From Bacteroidota bacterium (GTDB taxonomy: Bacteria > Bacteroidota > Bacteroidia > Flavobacteriales_D > Sanyastnellaceae), in assembly GCA_027619225.1 (NCBI GenBank), contig JAQCFW010000001.1, forward strand, positions 118,135 to 182,134: DNA of 64,000 nt, in the 5' to 3' direction. The notes beneath the pieces are model-generated. The model worked only from the letters and a program-made list of their open reading frames with translations, ran no database searches and was not told where the DNA came from. Below are positions 45,291-54,289 of the stretch, in pieces. Position 1 is the first letter of the stretch; the number at the start of each line of letters is the position of its first letter. Position numbers and translations under genes: made by a program.

Positions 45291-47819
45291 CTAGAGTTCT
45301 CCCATATTCATTCCCATACTAAAGTGGAATTGACCCCGTGACATCCCGGGTATTGCATCTACGTCATCCAATCTCCAACCATAATCAAGTCCGAGCAGTC
45401 CAAACATAGGTAGGAAGATTTTGAGGCCTACACCAGCGGATCGGTATACTTGAAATGGATTGAATGCTGGAGCATCTTCCCAGGTCGAGCCTCCCTCGAG
45501 GAAGGCAAGGGTGTAGATCGTCGCGCTCGGGTTCGTTGATATTGGGTAGCGAAGTTCTGCGGTATACTTAGCAGCAACCGGAGCACCAGTTTGAGGATTT
45601 GGAGATGTGAGCGAAAGTTCGTCATATCCACGGAGGTTGAGTATTTCTCGTCCATCCAGGGTATACCCGCTAAGGTAAACTCCGCCCATATAGAAACGCT
45701 CGAATGGAGACAGTGGTACTCCGCGATCGAACTGGCCTACAATACCTACACCGGCAGCCATCTTTAGAACGAGAGTTCGAGGATTTTCACCACTACTTCT
45801 TGATAAAGGAGTGTACCATTCAGCTTTGAACTTCCATTTGTGGTATTCTACCCACTTGTATTGCTCTTCGATAGAAATATCTTCGTAGTAATCGTCAGGG
45901 CGGAATGCGCTGTATGGCAAAGTAGCTTTGACACTTACCTCCACATTGGAACCCCAAGTCGGATAGATGGGATCGCTAATTGAGCTGCGCCCGAGAATAA
46001 ATTCAGCAGCGAGGTTATTTGAACGCCCGTTAGAGAAACTAAAAAAGGAACCGTAGTTGTTGAGGTTAAAGTTCTGGTACGACAAAGAGGCGCGCATAAC
46101 GAACCAGTCATCTGGTTTCTTCCACCTTTGGCCTAAACCGATTTGAGCACCAATAACATCAAGGGAGTTGCGTAGCACATTAAGCTCATCGTTAATATAC
46201 TTAGGCTGACCATTAGACTGGACCGATTTCCACACTGATACGCTCAATGAATTGGGTTTCTTACCGCCTAACCAAGGCTCGGTGAAGCTCAAGTTGTAGC
46301 TCTGAAAGTAGAGCCCGTTAGACTGTGCGCGGACGCTGAGGCGTTGACCATCTCCCGTTGGTATAGGATGCCAAGCACCCTTCTTGAACATGTTTTTCGC
46401 TGAAAAATTCGTGAAGCTAAGTCCAAGGGACCCTACTACACGACCGCCGCCCCAACCTCCACTAAGCTCGATTTGGTCAGAAGGTTTTTCTTCTACTTGA
46501 TACTCTATATCTACTGTTCCGTCCTCAGGATGTTGGATGGGGTTAATTCCGAAAGCCTCAGGATTGAAATAATTCAGTTGAGAAAGCTCACGTTGAGTCC
46601 TGATGATATCTGTTCTACTGAAAAGATCGCCTGGACGAGTACGGATTTCACGGTAGATAACATGGTCGTTTGTCTTCGCATTTCCTTTTACAAGGATTTT
46701 ACCAATTCGGAACTGCAACCCTTCCATCATGCGGATTTCTATGTCGATCGTATCGTTTTCAACACGTTTCTCTACAGGCATTGCCCGAAAAGTGAGATAT
46801 CCATCATCCTGGTAAAGAGAGCTAAGATCCATCCCCTTAGGATCCATAAACACACGGGTCTCAAGGTGAGCGAGTGAGTAAATATCTCCTTTGTGAATCC
46901 CAAGAATAGAGTCAAGTTGGGTGGTACGATACATCGTGTTACCCGTAAACGTAATGTTCCCGAAACGGAAGGGGGTTCCTTCTTCAAGTTCAATGATTAA
47001 ACCCACACGACCGTCCTCAGTTCTGTATAATGAATCCCTGAGAATACGAGCATTTCTGTATCCCTCACTATTATACATAGCAATAATCGCCTGTTGATCA
47101 GACTTAAACTCCTGGGACAAGTATTTTGAGGGTTTGTAAAACCTCCACCAAGTTTTTTCCTTGGTAGATTTCATTGTACGCTTCACCTTCTTCTCTTCAA
47201 AAGCTGTGATGCCGTTAATTAAAATTAAGTCGACTTTGACTTTCTTGCCTTTGTTTACATTGACTCGGATAATTGTTCCGTTAGCAAATGATGAATCTAC
47301 CTCTTGGACAATATCAACATCAATATCTAAAAAACCCTTATCGCGATAGTGATCGTTAATGCGCTTTGCTGCTGTAGCGATCACGTTTTCATTTACGATT
47401 CGCCCTGTCATGAGGTCTATTTTCCCTCTAATAGTTTCCTGCTCAGATCTATTTACCCCAGCTATACTGTAGCGAGTTAGTCGGGGAAGTTCTTTAACGC
47501 GAATCACAAGATAAACATCTCTTTCTCTAAGTTCAGCCGCTTCTATACTTATATCTTCGAATAAATCCTGATTCCAAAGGTTGGCAATTGCTTCACCAAT
47601 TTTTTCTCCCGGAATGGTTATTGTTGCTCCAACTTGCAAAGCACTAAATAGTTTAATCGCCTGGACATCCGTAAACTCAGCCCCCACAACAGTAATGCCT
47701 CCAATTCGGTATTCTTGAGACATACTAAGATCCAGAACCTCAGTTTGAGAGTTTTGTGCAGAAGTAACAGAAAGAAAAGATGATAGCAAAAAGGATATCA
47801 CAAGCAAAAATGCTCTCAT
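45291..47819 (-). CDS. bamA: Outer-membrane assembly factor BamA
   Basis: Omp85 beta-barrel that inserts outer-membrane proteins. The 842 residues carry a signal peptide (about 1-21), five POTRA repeats (about 32-440), and a 16-strand barrel (about 450-842) ending in an aromatic-rich strand. LRGYDELSL near residue 725 corresponds to the conserved L6 loop (V)RGY/F. It overlaps the uppS end by 4 bases and precedes the two chaperone genes that serve it. Confidence 0.95.
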   Translation of the reverse strand: MRAFLLVISFLLSSFLSVTSAQNSQTEVLDLSMSQEYRIGGITVVGAEFTDVQAIKLFSALQVGATITIPGEKIGEAIANLWNQDLFEDISIEAAELRERDVYLVIRVKELPRLTRYSIAGVNRSEQETIRGKIDLMTGRIVNENVIATAAKRINDHYRDKGFLDIDVDIVQEVDSSFANGTIIRVNVNKGKKVKVDLILINGITAFEEKKVKRTMKSTKEKTWWRFYKPSKYLSQEFKSDQQAIIAMYNSEGYRNARILRDSLYRTEDGRVGLIIELEEGTPFRFGNITFTGNTMYRTTQLDSILGIHKGDIYSLAHLETRVFMDPKGMDLSSLYQDDGYLTFRAMPVEKRVENDTIDIEIRMMEGLQFRIGKILVKGNAKTNDHVIYREIRTRPGDLFSRTDIIRTQRELSQLNYFNPEAFGINPIQHPEDGTVDIEYQVEEKPSDQIELSGGWGGGRVVGSLGLSFTNFSAKNMFKKGAWHPIPTGDGQRLSVRAQSNGLYFQSYNLSFTEPWLGGKKPNSLSVSVWKSVQSNGQPKYINDELNVLRNSLDVIGAQIGLGQRWKKPDDWFVMRASLSYQNFNLNNYGSFFSFSNGRSNNLAAEFILGRSSISDPIYPTWGSNVEVSVKATLPYSAFRPDDYYEDISIEEQYKWVEYHKWKFKAEWYTPLSRSSGENPRTLVLKMAAGVGIVGQFDRGVPLSPFERFYMGGVYLSGYTLDGREILNLRGYDELSLTSPNPQTGAPVAAKYTAELRYPISTNPSATIYTLAFLEGGSTWEDAPAFNPFQVYRSAGVGLKIFLPMFGLLGLDYGWRLDDVDAIPGMSRGQFHFSMGMNMGEL

Positions 47820-48595
47820 TTATCATTCGTTTGAAGAAGTCCACCAAAGCGACGTTCTCGGTTTTGAAAATCTTGAATAGCCGTGAGGAAATGCTCACTG
47901 CGAAAATCAGGCCAAAGTACGGATGTAAAATGGAATTCCGCATACGCTAACTGCCATAACATAAAATTACTTATCCTACGCTCACCGGAGGTTCTGATCA
48001 TAAGTTCTGGATCTGGAATGCCTTTCGTTTGTAAAAAGCTTTCAAAAGTATCAGCATTAATATCTTCAATTTTTAGTTTATTTCTAACAACCCCTTTTAC
48101 AGCCTGAATAATTTCCCATTTGGCACTGTAGTTAAGAGCCAGAATCAGGTCCAAACGCACTTGAGCCACCTCCTTAGAACAAGCGCTTTTTAATTGATTA
48201 TTACATTTTTCCGGAAGAGCGGACAAGTCGCCAATCGTATTCAATCTTACCCCTTTTTTATTCAAATCGTCCATCTCCTGAACAAGTGTCGTCACAAGAA
48301 GGTCCATAAGTGCCTCGACTTCCTCCTTAGGTCGGTTCCAGTTTTCTGTACTAAATGCATATAGGGTTAAATATCTCACGCCTGATTGCACCGCTGTCTC
48401 GACCGCAGAGCGAACAGATTCGACACCGTTTAAATGCCCGAAGATTCTATTCTCACCCCTGTTTTCTGCCCAACGACCGTTACCGTCCATAATTATTGCG
48501 ATATGTTGTGGGATACTTTGGGGATCAAGATTAAAAGAACTCAACAGATCGTTTCTAATCTGCTTCTCCTCGGAATTCATTTTGTAGCTACTCAT
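47816..48595 (-). CDS. uppS: Undecaprenyl diphosphate synthase (cis-prenyltransferase)
   Basis: Makes the C55 lipid carrier for peptidoglycan and O-antigen. It has IAIIMDGNGRWAENRG with the catalytic Asp, LYAFSTENWNRP, and RTSGERRISNFMLWQLAYAEF. The frame is open to 48607, but the ATG at 48595 gives an ATGA overlap with the porG-like gene, as elsewhere in this operon, and leaves 259 residues. It sits between the T9SS-like gene and bamA, the usual order in Bacteroidota. Confidence 0.95.
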   Translation of the reverse strand: MSSYKMNSEEKQIRNDLLSSFNLDPQSIPQHIAIIMDGNGRWAENRGENRIFGHLNGVESVRSAVETAVQSGVRYLTLYAFSTENWNRPKEEVEALMDLLVTTLVQEMDDLNKKGVRLNTIGDLSALPEKCNNQLKSACSKEVAQVRLDLILALNYSAKWEIIQAVKGVVRNKLKIEDINADTFESFLQTKGIPDPELMIRTSGERRISNFMLWQLAYAEFHFTSVLWPDFRSEHFLTAIQDFQNRERRFGGLLQTNDK

Positions 48596-49440
48596 TGATT
48601 CCAGCATGAAGTAGGTTTCTTACTTACTCTAAAAGCAATTGAAGCCAGGAAATAACCGTATTTATCATCAAGACCTGGATCGCCTCTTTGCAAACCCTCT
48701 GAAGAAGAAGCTCCATCTGGCAAAGCGAGTATTCTATCAGCCATTTCAAAGGCCAAATCCCCACGAGCTTGTCTGATTTCAACTGGGTTTACATAAGATG
48801 TACTGACATCGTCTAGATAATCAGTCCAAGTCTTTCTGATCCCCCACTCCACCTGAAAGGCGATCGCGGGACCTAAATTAATTTTAAATCCCATACCAAC
48901 AGGGATAGCCAAACCGCTTAGTTTATAAGGATTCTTGTCAAAAGCCCAGCCCTGCCCCTCAGTTCCTAATGGCTGCAAAGGATGCCAATTTCCATAACTG
49001 TCCTTTGCCTCTGGATCATGTGAGAAATACGCCAATCCCGCAGTCAAATAACCTGTAAGCCTATCCCCAGGATCACCCATAACATGATCTATGTAGTTGA
49101 TTTCTCCAGAAATCGAAAACTCAACAATTTTATTTCTAAAATGCAAGTTTCTATTCTGAGCCCAAGAACTCTGACTGTCCTCATCCCAGGCCTCTACGAC
49201 ACCCTGTAAAAGCTGAAGCCTTATTCCCATTCTTGAATTAAAATGATGCCTATAATACCCCCCCTGTGTGACGTGATGTCTGCCACTAAGTGGACTGTTG
49301 GGATTGAGATCTCCGAGATAATATGAAGTCCCTATTTGGTAGCCAATTTCTGCGCTCGAGCTTTGAAAAGTTTGGGCTGTAGATTCTGAATTAATGGCTG
49401 CAATGAGCCCAAACAATAGTAAATATATTTTGCCTTTCAT
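48592..49440 (-). CDS. PorG-like (DUF6089) outer-membrane protein
   Basis: 282-residue outer-membrane protein. It has a signal peptide (about 1-22, ending STAQ), then a DUF6089-type barrel start with EIGYQIGTSYYLGDLNP and GGYYRHHFNSRMGIRL, and repeated strand patterns. In Porphyromonas the gene at this spot (upstream of uppS-bamA-ompH-ompH) encodes PorG, a type IX secretion component. The position and family likeness support the call, and the T9SS-sorted cargo at the window's right end shows that the system exists here. It overlaps nadK by 4 bases. Confidence 0.8.
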   Translation of the reverse strand: MKGKIYLLLFGLIAAINSESTAQTFQSSSAEIGYQIGTSYYLGDLNPNSPLSGRHHVTQGGYYRHHFNSRMGIRLQLLQGVVEAWDEDSQSSWAQNRNLHFRNKIVEFSISGEINYIDHVMGDPGDRLTGYLTAGLAYFSHDPEAKDSYGNWHPLQPLGTEGQGWAFDKNPYKLSGLAIPVGMGFKINLGPAIAFQVEWGIRKTWTDYLDDVSTSYVNPVEIRQARGDLAFEMADRILALPDGASSSEGLQRGDPGLDDKYGYFLASIAFRVSKKPTSCWNQ

Positions 49441-50315
49441 CGTTCGCGCGGATCAATTCCCCAATGCATCTTTGATCGGATAATATTAAAGAAATTTTGA
49501 TGCTCTAAGTTTAAAAATTTGGCTTTAAACGGAGCTGGGTTTAATGTGACTTTAGACCGTGGAGCTATTCGAAAAGAACGGCTGTCTAATGACAGTAAAA
49601 AACTTGCATCACGCCCATCAGGTGAAAGAATAATCTGACCTTCTATAGGAACAATCAAAGGGCGATTGGTAAGATTATGTGGTGCGATAGGGCTAATTAC
49701 AACGACCTGAGAGCTCGGGGAAATGATAGGTCCCCCTGCACTTAGGCTATATGCTGTAGAGCCAGTTGCAGTTGAAACGATTAGGCCGTCAGCCCAGTAA
49801 GTATTTACAAATCTATCCTCACGATGCACTTCAACAACGACCATGCTTGCTGTATCTCGCTTGTGAATCGCCACTTCGTTTAAGGCGTAAGGAAATTCAC
49901 CAAGATCCACTCCTTCAGCTTCCACTTTTAAAAGAGAGCGTTCGTCTATCCAAGTTTTCGCTGAAACGATTGCATCAATCGCATCATCGATAGAGTCTGT
50001 ACCCACATTAGAAAGAAATCCCAATGTACCGGTATTGATGCCCATAATCGGAATACCCTTTTCCGACGCTAAAGTACATGATTCGAGAAATGTCCCATCT
50101 CCACCAACCGAAAATAAAACATCATAACCTTCTATGTCTTCAGCACAAGAAAATGTTTTAAACATCGAAGGAATTTCCGTTGATTTCTTTAGAAAATCCA
50201 TGAACTCTATGTAAACAAGAGCCTCAGAATCTAAGCTTTGAATACGATCTACAAGATGCTGAACCGCATCATTGTGTTTTTGCATGAATGGTTTTCCAAA
50301 TAAAGCTATGCGCAT
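49437..50315 (-). CDS. nadK: NAD kinase
   Basis: Phosphorylates NAD to NADP. The 292 residues have GGDGTFLESC (the GGDG motif), NTGTLGFLSNV, the NE(V/A) segment ALNEVAIHK, and DGLIVSTATGSTAYSLSAGGPI, all diagnostic. A TAAATTAG box lies 5 bases before the ATG at 50315. First gene of the leftward run nadK-porG-uppS-bamA, which is joined throughout by 4-base overlaps. Confidence 0.95.
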   Translation of the reverse strand: MRIALFGKPFMQKHNDAVQHLVDRIQSLDSEALVYIEFMDFLKKSTEIPSMFKTFSCAEDIEGYDVLFSVGGDGTFLESCTLASEKGIPIMGINTGTLGFLSNVGTDSIDDAIDAIVSAKTWIDERSLLKVEAEGVDLGEFPYALNEVAIHKRDTASMVVVEVHREDRFVNTYWADGLIVSTATGSTAYSLSAGGPIISPSSQVVVISPIAPHNLTNRPLIVPIEGQIILSPDGRDASFLLSLDSRSFRIAPRSKVTLNPAPFKAKFLNLEHQNFFNIIRSKMHWGIDPRER

Positions 50316-50320
50316 AAATT

Positions 50321-50328
50321 CTAATTTA
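50321..50328 (-). promoter_or_regulatory. -7-like box (TAAATTAG) of nadK
   Basis: On the minus strand TAAATTAG ends 5 bases before the nadK ATG, one base off TAnnTTTG but with the recurrent spacing. It would drive the long envelope operon. It lies in the 19-base gap to the CBS gene, so read-through from there is also likely. Confidence 0.3.
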
Positions 50329-50334
50329 CTGGGC

Positions 50335-50985
50335 TTAATCCGTTTCTAGATAACGCATAAAGGCGTCAAACTTACTGCGAAGTTCGTCCTCTACCTCTGG
50401 AGAATTAAAGAAAGTCAATATTTTATAATCGAAACGTTCAAATGATGAGAGTATTGCAGCAATTTTCGTGGTGTTTAATTTTATCGTCACAATAAGAACC
50501 CCGGAGTCTCTGTGCGTCATATTAAAACTCGTTATTTGAGTGCTATTCTCCTCAACCAATCTAGAAATTTCAGCTAAACTATACTTTGCAGATGTGATTT
50601 CTAAAATCACGGTACTTCCATCTAAACCCCAACCAGCTTCTTTAGTCAGGAAGCTCATGACAGCTCCTCTATCAATGCTCCCCATGTATTTCCCCTGAAA
50701 TACGACAGGCAGGATATCTACTTCTGCACGTGACATTTGGGCTACAACATCATAAAGGTGAAGGTTCGGGTCAACGCTAATCTGATGTGTCGCAACCTCC
50801 GCTAAAACAGCTGTGTCTTCATGCTCAAGTAAGTCTTCTTCTTTAATGAGCCCTTGAAACTGGTCTTCCACAACAACAGGCAGGTGAGCTACCTTGTATT
50901 CATCCATCAGGCTAATAGCCCGAGAAACCGTATCAATAGGTAGAAGTAAGGGAAGATCAAACGTTAATAGTTTCTGGGCTCTCAT
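50335..50985 (-). CDS. CBS-domain protein
   Basis: 216 residues with a pair of CBS domains (about 1-120: a first unit with YKVAHLPVVVEDQFQGLIKEEDLL, a second with AEVDILPVVFQGKYMGSIDRG). An ACT-like C-terminal half follows (SAKYSLAEISRLVEENSTQITSFNMTHRD). It probably senses an adenine nucleotide, but the target is unknown. Such a gene next to nadK is a common Bacteroidota arrangement. It is divergent from pdxJ with only 16 bases between the start codons. Confidence 0.85.
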   Translation of the reverse strand: MRAQKLLTFDLPLLLPIDTVSRAISLMDEYKVAHLPVVVEDQFQGLIKEEDLLEHEDTAVLAEVATHQISVDPNLHLYDVVAQMSRAEVDILPVVFQGKYMGSIDRGAVMSFLTKEAGWGLDGSTVILEITSAKYSLAEISRLVEENSTQITSFNMTHRDSGVLIVTIKLNTTKIAAILSSFERFDYKILTFFNSPEVEDELRSKFDAFMRYLETD

Positions 50986-50989
50986 GAGT

Positions 50990-50997
50990 TAATTTTG
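50990..50997 (+). promoter_or_regulatory. -7 box (TAATTTTG) of pdxJ
   Basis: A perfect TAnnTTTG 4 bases before the pdxJ ATG at 51002, again predicting a leaderless mRNA. The -33 element would lie inside the divergent CBS gene; only a TTTC is seen, at too short a distance. Confidence 0.5.
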
Positions 50998-51001
50998 CCT
51001 T

Positions 51002-51748
51002 ATGTCAGACAGTTCGAAGGTACAAAACACAGGACTAAGTGTTAATGTAAATAAAATTGCCACTTTGCGTAACGCGAGAGGTGGATCTATTCCTGATTTA
51101 CTACAAGCAGTAACACGTATTCAATCCTTCGGTGCACAAGGAGTAACGGTACATCCAAGACCAGATGAGAGACACATAACGTATCAAGATGTGCGGGATT
51201 TACGTCCTGTAGTACACCGTGAATTTAATATAGAGGGATACCCCTCTGATGACTTTATAAAATTAGTTTTAGAGGTTAAGCCCGAGCAGGTGACTCTTGT
51301 TCCAGATTCACCAAATGTGATTACGAGCAATGCAGGCTGGAATGTCCCAGAAAATGAGCAAATGTTAAAGGACGTTATTGATCAGTTTTCAAAAGCAGGG
51401 ATTAGAACAAGCTTATTTATGGACACATCGGAAAAGGGGATCTATGCCGCAGCACTGACAGGTACCAATCGAATTGAACTTTACACCGAGGGTTACGCGG
51501 TAAAACATAAAGTCACAGGTGAAGATGCCGTCATACCTTATGCTAGGGCAGCCACTCTTGCTCATGGATTAGGCTTAGGCATCAACGCTGGGCATGATTT
51601 AGATCTTTCTAACCTTAAAGACTTTTCGAACAATGTTCCCTACTTAGATGAGGTAAGCATAGGACACGCACTCATTTCTGACGCTCTTTACATGGGGCTT
51701 TCTAACGCAGTAGCTAAGTATCTCGCATGCTTAAATAAAGCAGTTTAA
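51002..51748 (+). CDS. pdxJ: Pyridoxine 5'-phosphate synthase
   Basis: TIM-barrel enzyme that closes the pyridine ring in the DXP-dependent vitamin B6 route. The 248 residues match the family: LSVNVNKIATLRNARGG, VTVHPRPDERHI, FNIEGYPS, VTLVPDSP, and GINAGHDLDLSNL followed by EVSIGHALISDAL. It is followed after 2 bases by a hydrolase gene. PLP made here is needed by several enzymes in the window (CysM, Kbl). Confidence 0.96.
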   Translation: MSDSSKVQNTGLSVNVNKIATLRNARGGSIPDLLQAVTRIQSFGAQGVTVHPRPDERHITYQDVRDLRPVVHREFNIEGYPSDDFIKLVLEVKPEQVTLVPDSPNVITSNAGWNVPENEQMLKDVIDQFSKAGIRTSLFMDTSEKGIYAAALTGTNRIELYTEGYAVKHKVTGEDAVIPYARAATLAHGLGLGINAGHDLDLSNLKDFSNNVPYLDEVSIGHALISDALYMGLSNAVAKYLACLNKAV

Positions 51749-51750
51749 AA

Positions 51751-52530
51751 ATGGCTGCCGTTACGCTTCATAGCAGAATAATTGGAGGTGAGAAAAAGAA
51801 AGATCTTGTGATTTTACATGGTCTTTTAGGAAGTGCTGACAACTGGCAAACACTTGCTAAGCAGTATGCTTTAGAATTCCGAGTACACCTAGTAGACGCA
51901 AGGAACCATGGACGCAGTCCCCATTCACAAGACCATTCCTATGAATTAATGGCATCCGACCTTCTGAAATATTTAGATGACCACTCAATTGAAAAAGTCT
52001 GCCTTTTAGGACATAGCATGGGAGGTAAAACCGTGATGCTTTTTGCTGAAAACCATCCAGACAGAGTTTCGAAATTAATCATTGCTGATATTTCTCCGAA
52101 GGAATACACTCCACATCATGAACCCATTTTTCAAGCACTACAATCAACTAACCCAGCTATCGCAAATACTCGCGACGAGGTCTTGAATGTTCTCGAATCT
52201 AAACTTGGTCAGGATAAAGTTATGATTCCCTTTTTAATGAAAAACTTAAGGAGAGAGAAATCGGGTGGGTATTCGTGGCGATTTAATTTAGAGGTCTTGT
52301 CTAATACTCTATCAGGGATAACCCAGCGTATTGCCCTTTCAAAAAACACCATACCGACGTTACTTATTTATGGTGCTCTTTCAGGATATGTAAGGTCGGA
52401 AGATATAGCAGAACTTGAAGAACTTTACTTACAATTTGAAAATGTTTGCCTAGAAAACTCCGGCCATTGGTTACATGCACAAGAACCCGAGCTGTTTTTA
52501 GAATCCACAACAGAGTTTTTAAATTCCTAA
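51751..52530 (+). CDS. Alpha/beta-fold hydrolase (YbfF-like esterase)
   Basis: 259-residue alpha/beta hydrolase. It has the oxyanion-loop HGLLGSADNWQTLA, DARNHGRSPHS, the nucleophile elbow GHSMGGK (Ser about residue 88), and a C-terminal GHWLHAQEPELF with the catalytic His. These motifs are close to the YbfF acyl-CoA/short-ester hydrolases; the physiological substrate is unknown. Probably co-transcribed with pdxJ; convergent with the CLC channel gene (4 bases). Confidence 0.88.
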   Translation: MAAVTLHSRIIGGEKKKDLVILHGLLGSADNWQTLAKQYALEFRVHLVDARNHGRSPHSQDHSYELMASDLLKYLDDHSIEKVCLLGHSMGGKTVMLFAENHPDRVSKLIIADISPKEYTPHHEPIFQALQSTNPAIANTRDEVLNVLESKLGQDKVMIPFLMKNLRREKSGGYSWRFNLEVLSNTLSGITQRIALSKNTIPTLLIYGALSGYVRSEDIAELEELYLQFENVCLENSGHWLHAQEPELFLESTTEFLNS

Positions 52531-52534
52531 AGGC

Positions 52535-54289
52535 TTAATCTCCACTTGTTTCTTTCAACCACTTTCTATAGGCGCCAAACAACCGTGAGTTTGATACAAA
52601 ACCCAGGTATTTACCTTGAGAATCGACAACAGGAAGATTCCACGCACCGCTTACTTCAAATTTCAACATCACCGACTCCATCTTTTCATCTGACTTAATT
52701 AGGTAGTCAGGAATGACCAGAAGGTCATTGACTGTCATAGTATTGTACTTGTCTCTATCAAACATGATTTGGCGTATATCTTGGAGATCAAGTAAACCAA
52801 TAAGAATACCCTCTTTGTCCACGACGGGATGTAAGTTTCTTTTGCTTTTAGCTACAACTCTAACGAGGGTGCCTAAGGTGTAATCTGGTCGTACCGGAAG
52901 GAAATCCGTCTCAATCTCATTGGATAGGCTCATAAGAGTGAGGACGCTTTTGTCTTTATCGTGGGTAAGCAACTCCCCTCTTTCAGCAAGCTCCCTAGTA
53001 TAGATGCTGTTTTTTACAAGGTATTTAGACAGTGAATAGCTGAGGGCTGAACTGAGCATTAATGGAACGAAAAGTTCATAGCCACCACTGATTTCTGATG
53101 CGAGAAATATCGCAGTAAGTGGAGCGTGGAGCACGCCCGCCATCATGCCCCCCAACCCAGCTAAAACAGCATTTCCAACAGGAATAGTGTCAGGTCCGAA
53201 AACCATATTAACAGAAAGGGCAAAGATGTACCCAAGCAGGGCACCGCCGAATAGAGCAGGCGCGAAAACTCCGGCGACACCTCCTGCTCCCACAGTTAAC
53301 CCAGTGAGTATAGGTTTTAGAGCCCAAGCAAAAAGGAGGGCTGCAATAATGAGAAGGCCTTCAACATTGTCAAAGGGTATTAACTCACTCGATATAACAT
53401 CAGAAGAACCCCGAAACATAGAGTTGACAACTTCGTAACCCTCTCCATAAAGGGAAGGAAAACTCACTACTGAACAACCCAGAATTAATCCCGCCGTCGT
53501 TATTCTTGTTAAAGAATTTTTAAACCTAGAAATGGCTCGTGTGGATACCAAATAGAATTTCGTGAAAACAACAGATCCAAGCCCTGCAATAAGACCTAAA
53601 GCGATATAAAAAGGCAACCTTTTCACTGCGAAAGGAGCCAGTTCAGTTACCGCGAGAATATCCTCTCCTTCAATTAAGAAATAAGCGGTAAGTAGAGAGG
53701 CGAGAGAGGCAAATATGAGCGGAACAAGGCTTGCAGCTGTAAGATCTATCATGATCACTTCTACAGCAAAAATTAGTGCCGCAATCGGCGCTTTAAACAT
53801 GGCTGCCAAAGATGCAGTTGCTGCGCAAGCTATGAGAAGCCGACGGCGACGAAAACTGCGTTTTGTCCGAGAAGCTATCTCGGAACCGATCGTAGCTCCA
53901 GCTTGTACGGCAGGAGCCTCAAGTCCACCCGATCCACCGAATCCCACAGAAAGTATGCTCGTGACTACTGGGGCGAAAAGCCAGGTGCGTTTGAGGGCGC
54001 CTCGCCTCGTTGATAGAGCGTGAAGTGTGGCGGGGATGCCACCACCGGGATGGTCACCTCCAAGAACTTTTTTTACAAACCAGGCAGTGAGTAACAAGCC
54101 TATGATAGGTCCGAGTCCTATAAGAGGTTTAAAATTCGTAAAGGTTTGGGCTGAAAAAATACCTGAGCGAATCATGCTCACGCCATTTTTTAAAATAACA
54201 GCCACGAGCCCAGCTAAAACACCCACGAGGCTAGCCCAAACTAAAATTGCTTTATCTGACCGAAGAAATTCCCAGACTTTGTGAAGCAT
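52535..54289 (-). CDS. CLC-type chloride channel/antiporter with CBS domains
   Basis: 584 residues with about 10-12 helices of the CLC fold (about 1-430) and two C-terminal CBS domains (about 450-575). The filter region reads GSGGLEAPAVQAG, keeping the gating glutamate of the usual GREGP but with Leu for Arg, a form common in this phylum. GVFAPALFGGALLG is a second filter segment. Its start overlaps the stop of the HAMP-SpoIIE gene (TAATG), so the channel belongs to that signalling operon, which is unusual. Confidence 0.92.
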   Translation of the reverse strand: MLHKVWEFLRSDKAILVWASLVGVLAGLVAVILKNGVSMIRSGIFSAQTFTNFKPLIGLGPIIGLLLTAWFVKKVLGGDHPGGGIPATLHALSTRRGALKRTWLFAPVVTSILSVGFGGSGGLEAPAVQAGATIGSEIASRTKRSFRRRRLLIACAATASLAAMFKAPIAALIFAVEVIMIDLTAASLVPLIFASLASLLTAYFLIEGEDILAVTELAPFAVKRLPFYIALGLIAGLGSVVFTKFYLVSTRAISRFKNSLTRITTAGLILGCSVVSFPSLYGEGYEVVNSMFRGSSDVISSELIPFDNVEGLLIIAALLFAWALKPILTGLTVGAGGVAGVFAPALFGGALLGYIFALSVNMVFGPDTIPVGNAVLAGLGGMMAGVLHAPLTAIFLASEISGGYELFVPLMLSSALSYSLSKYLVKNSIYTRELAERGELLTHDKDKSVLTLMSLSNEIETDFLPVRPDYTLGTLVRVVAKSKRNLHPVVDKEGILIGLLDLQDIRQIMFDRDKYNTMTVNDLLVIPDYLIKSDEKMESVMLKFEVSGAWNLPVVDSQGKYLGFVSNSRLFGAYRKWLKETSGD

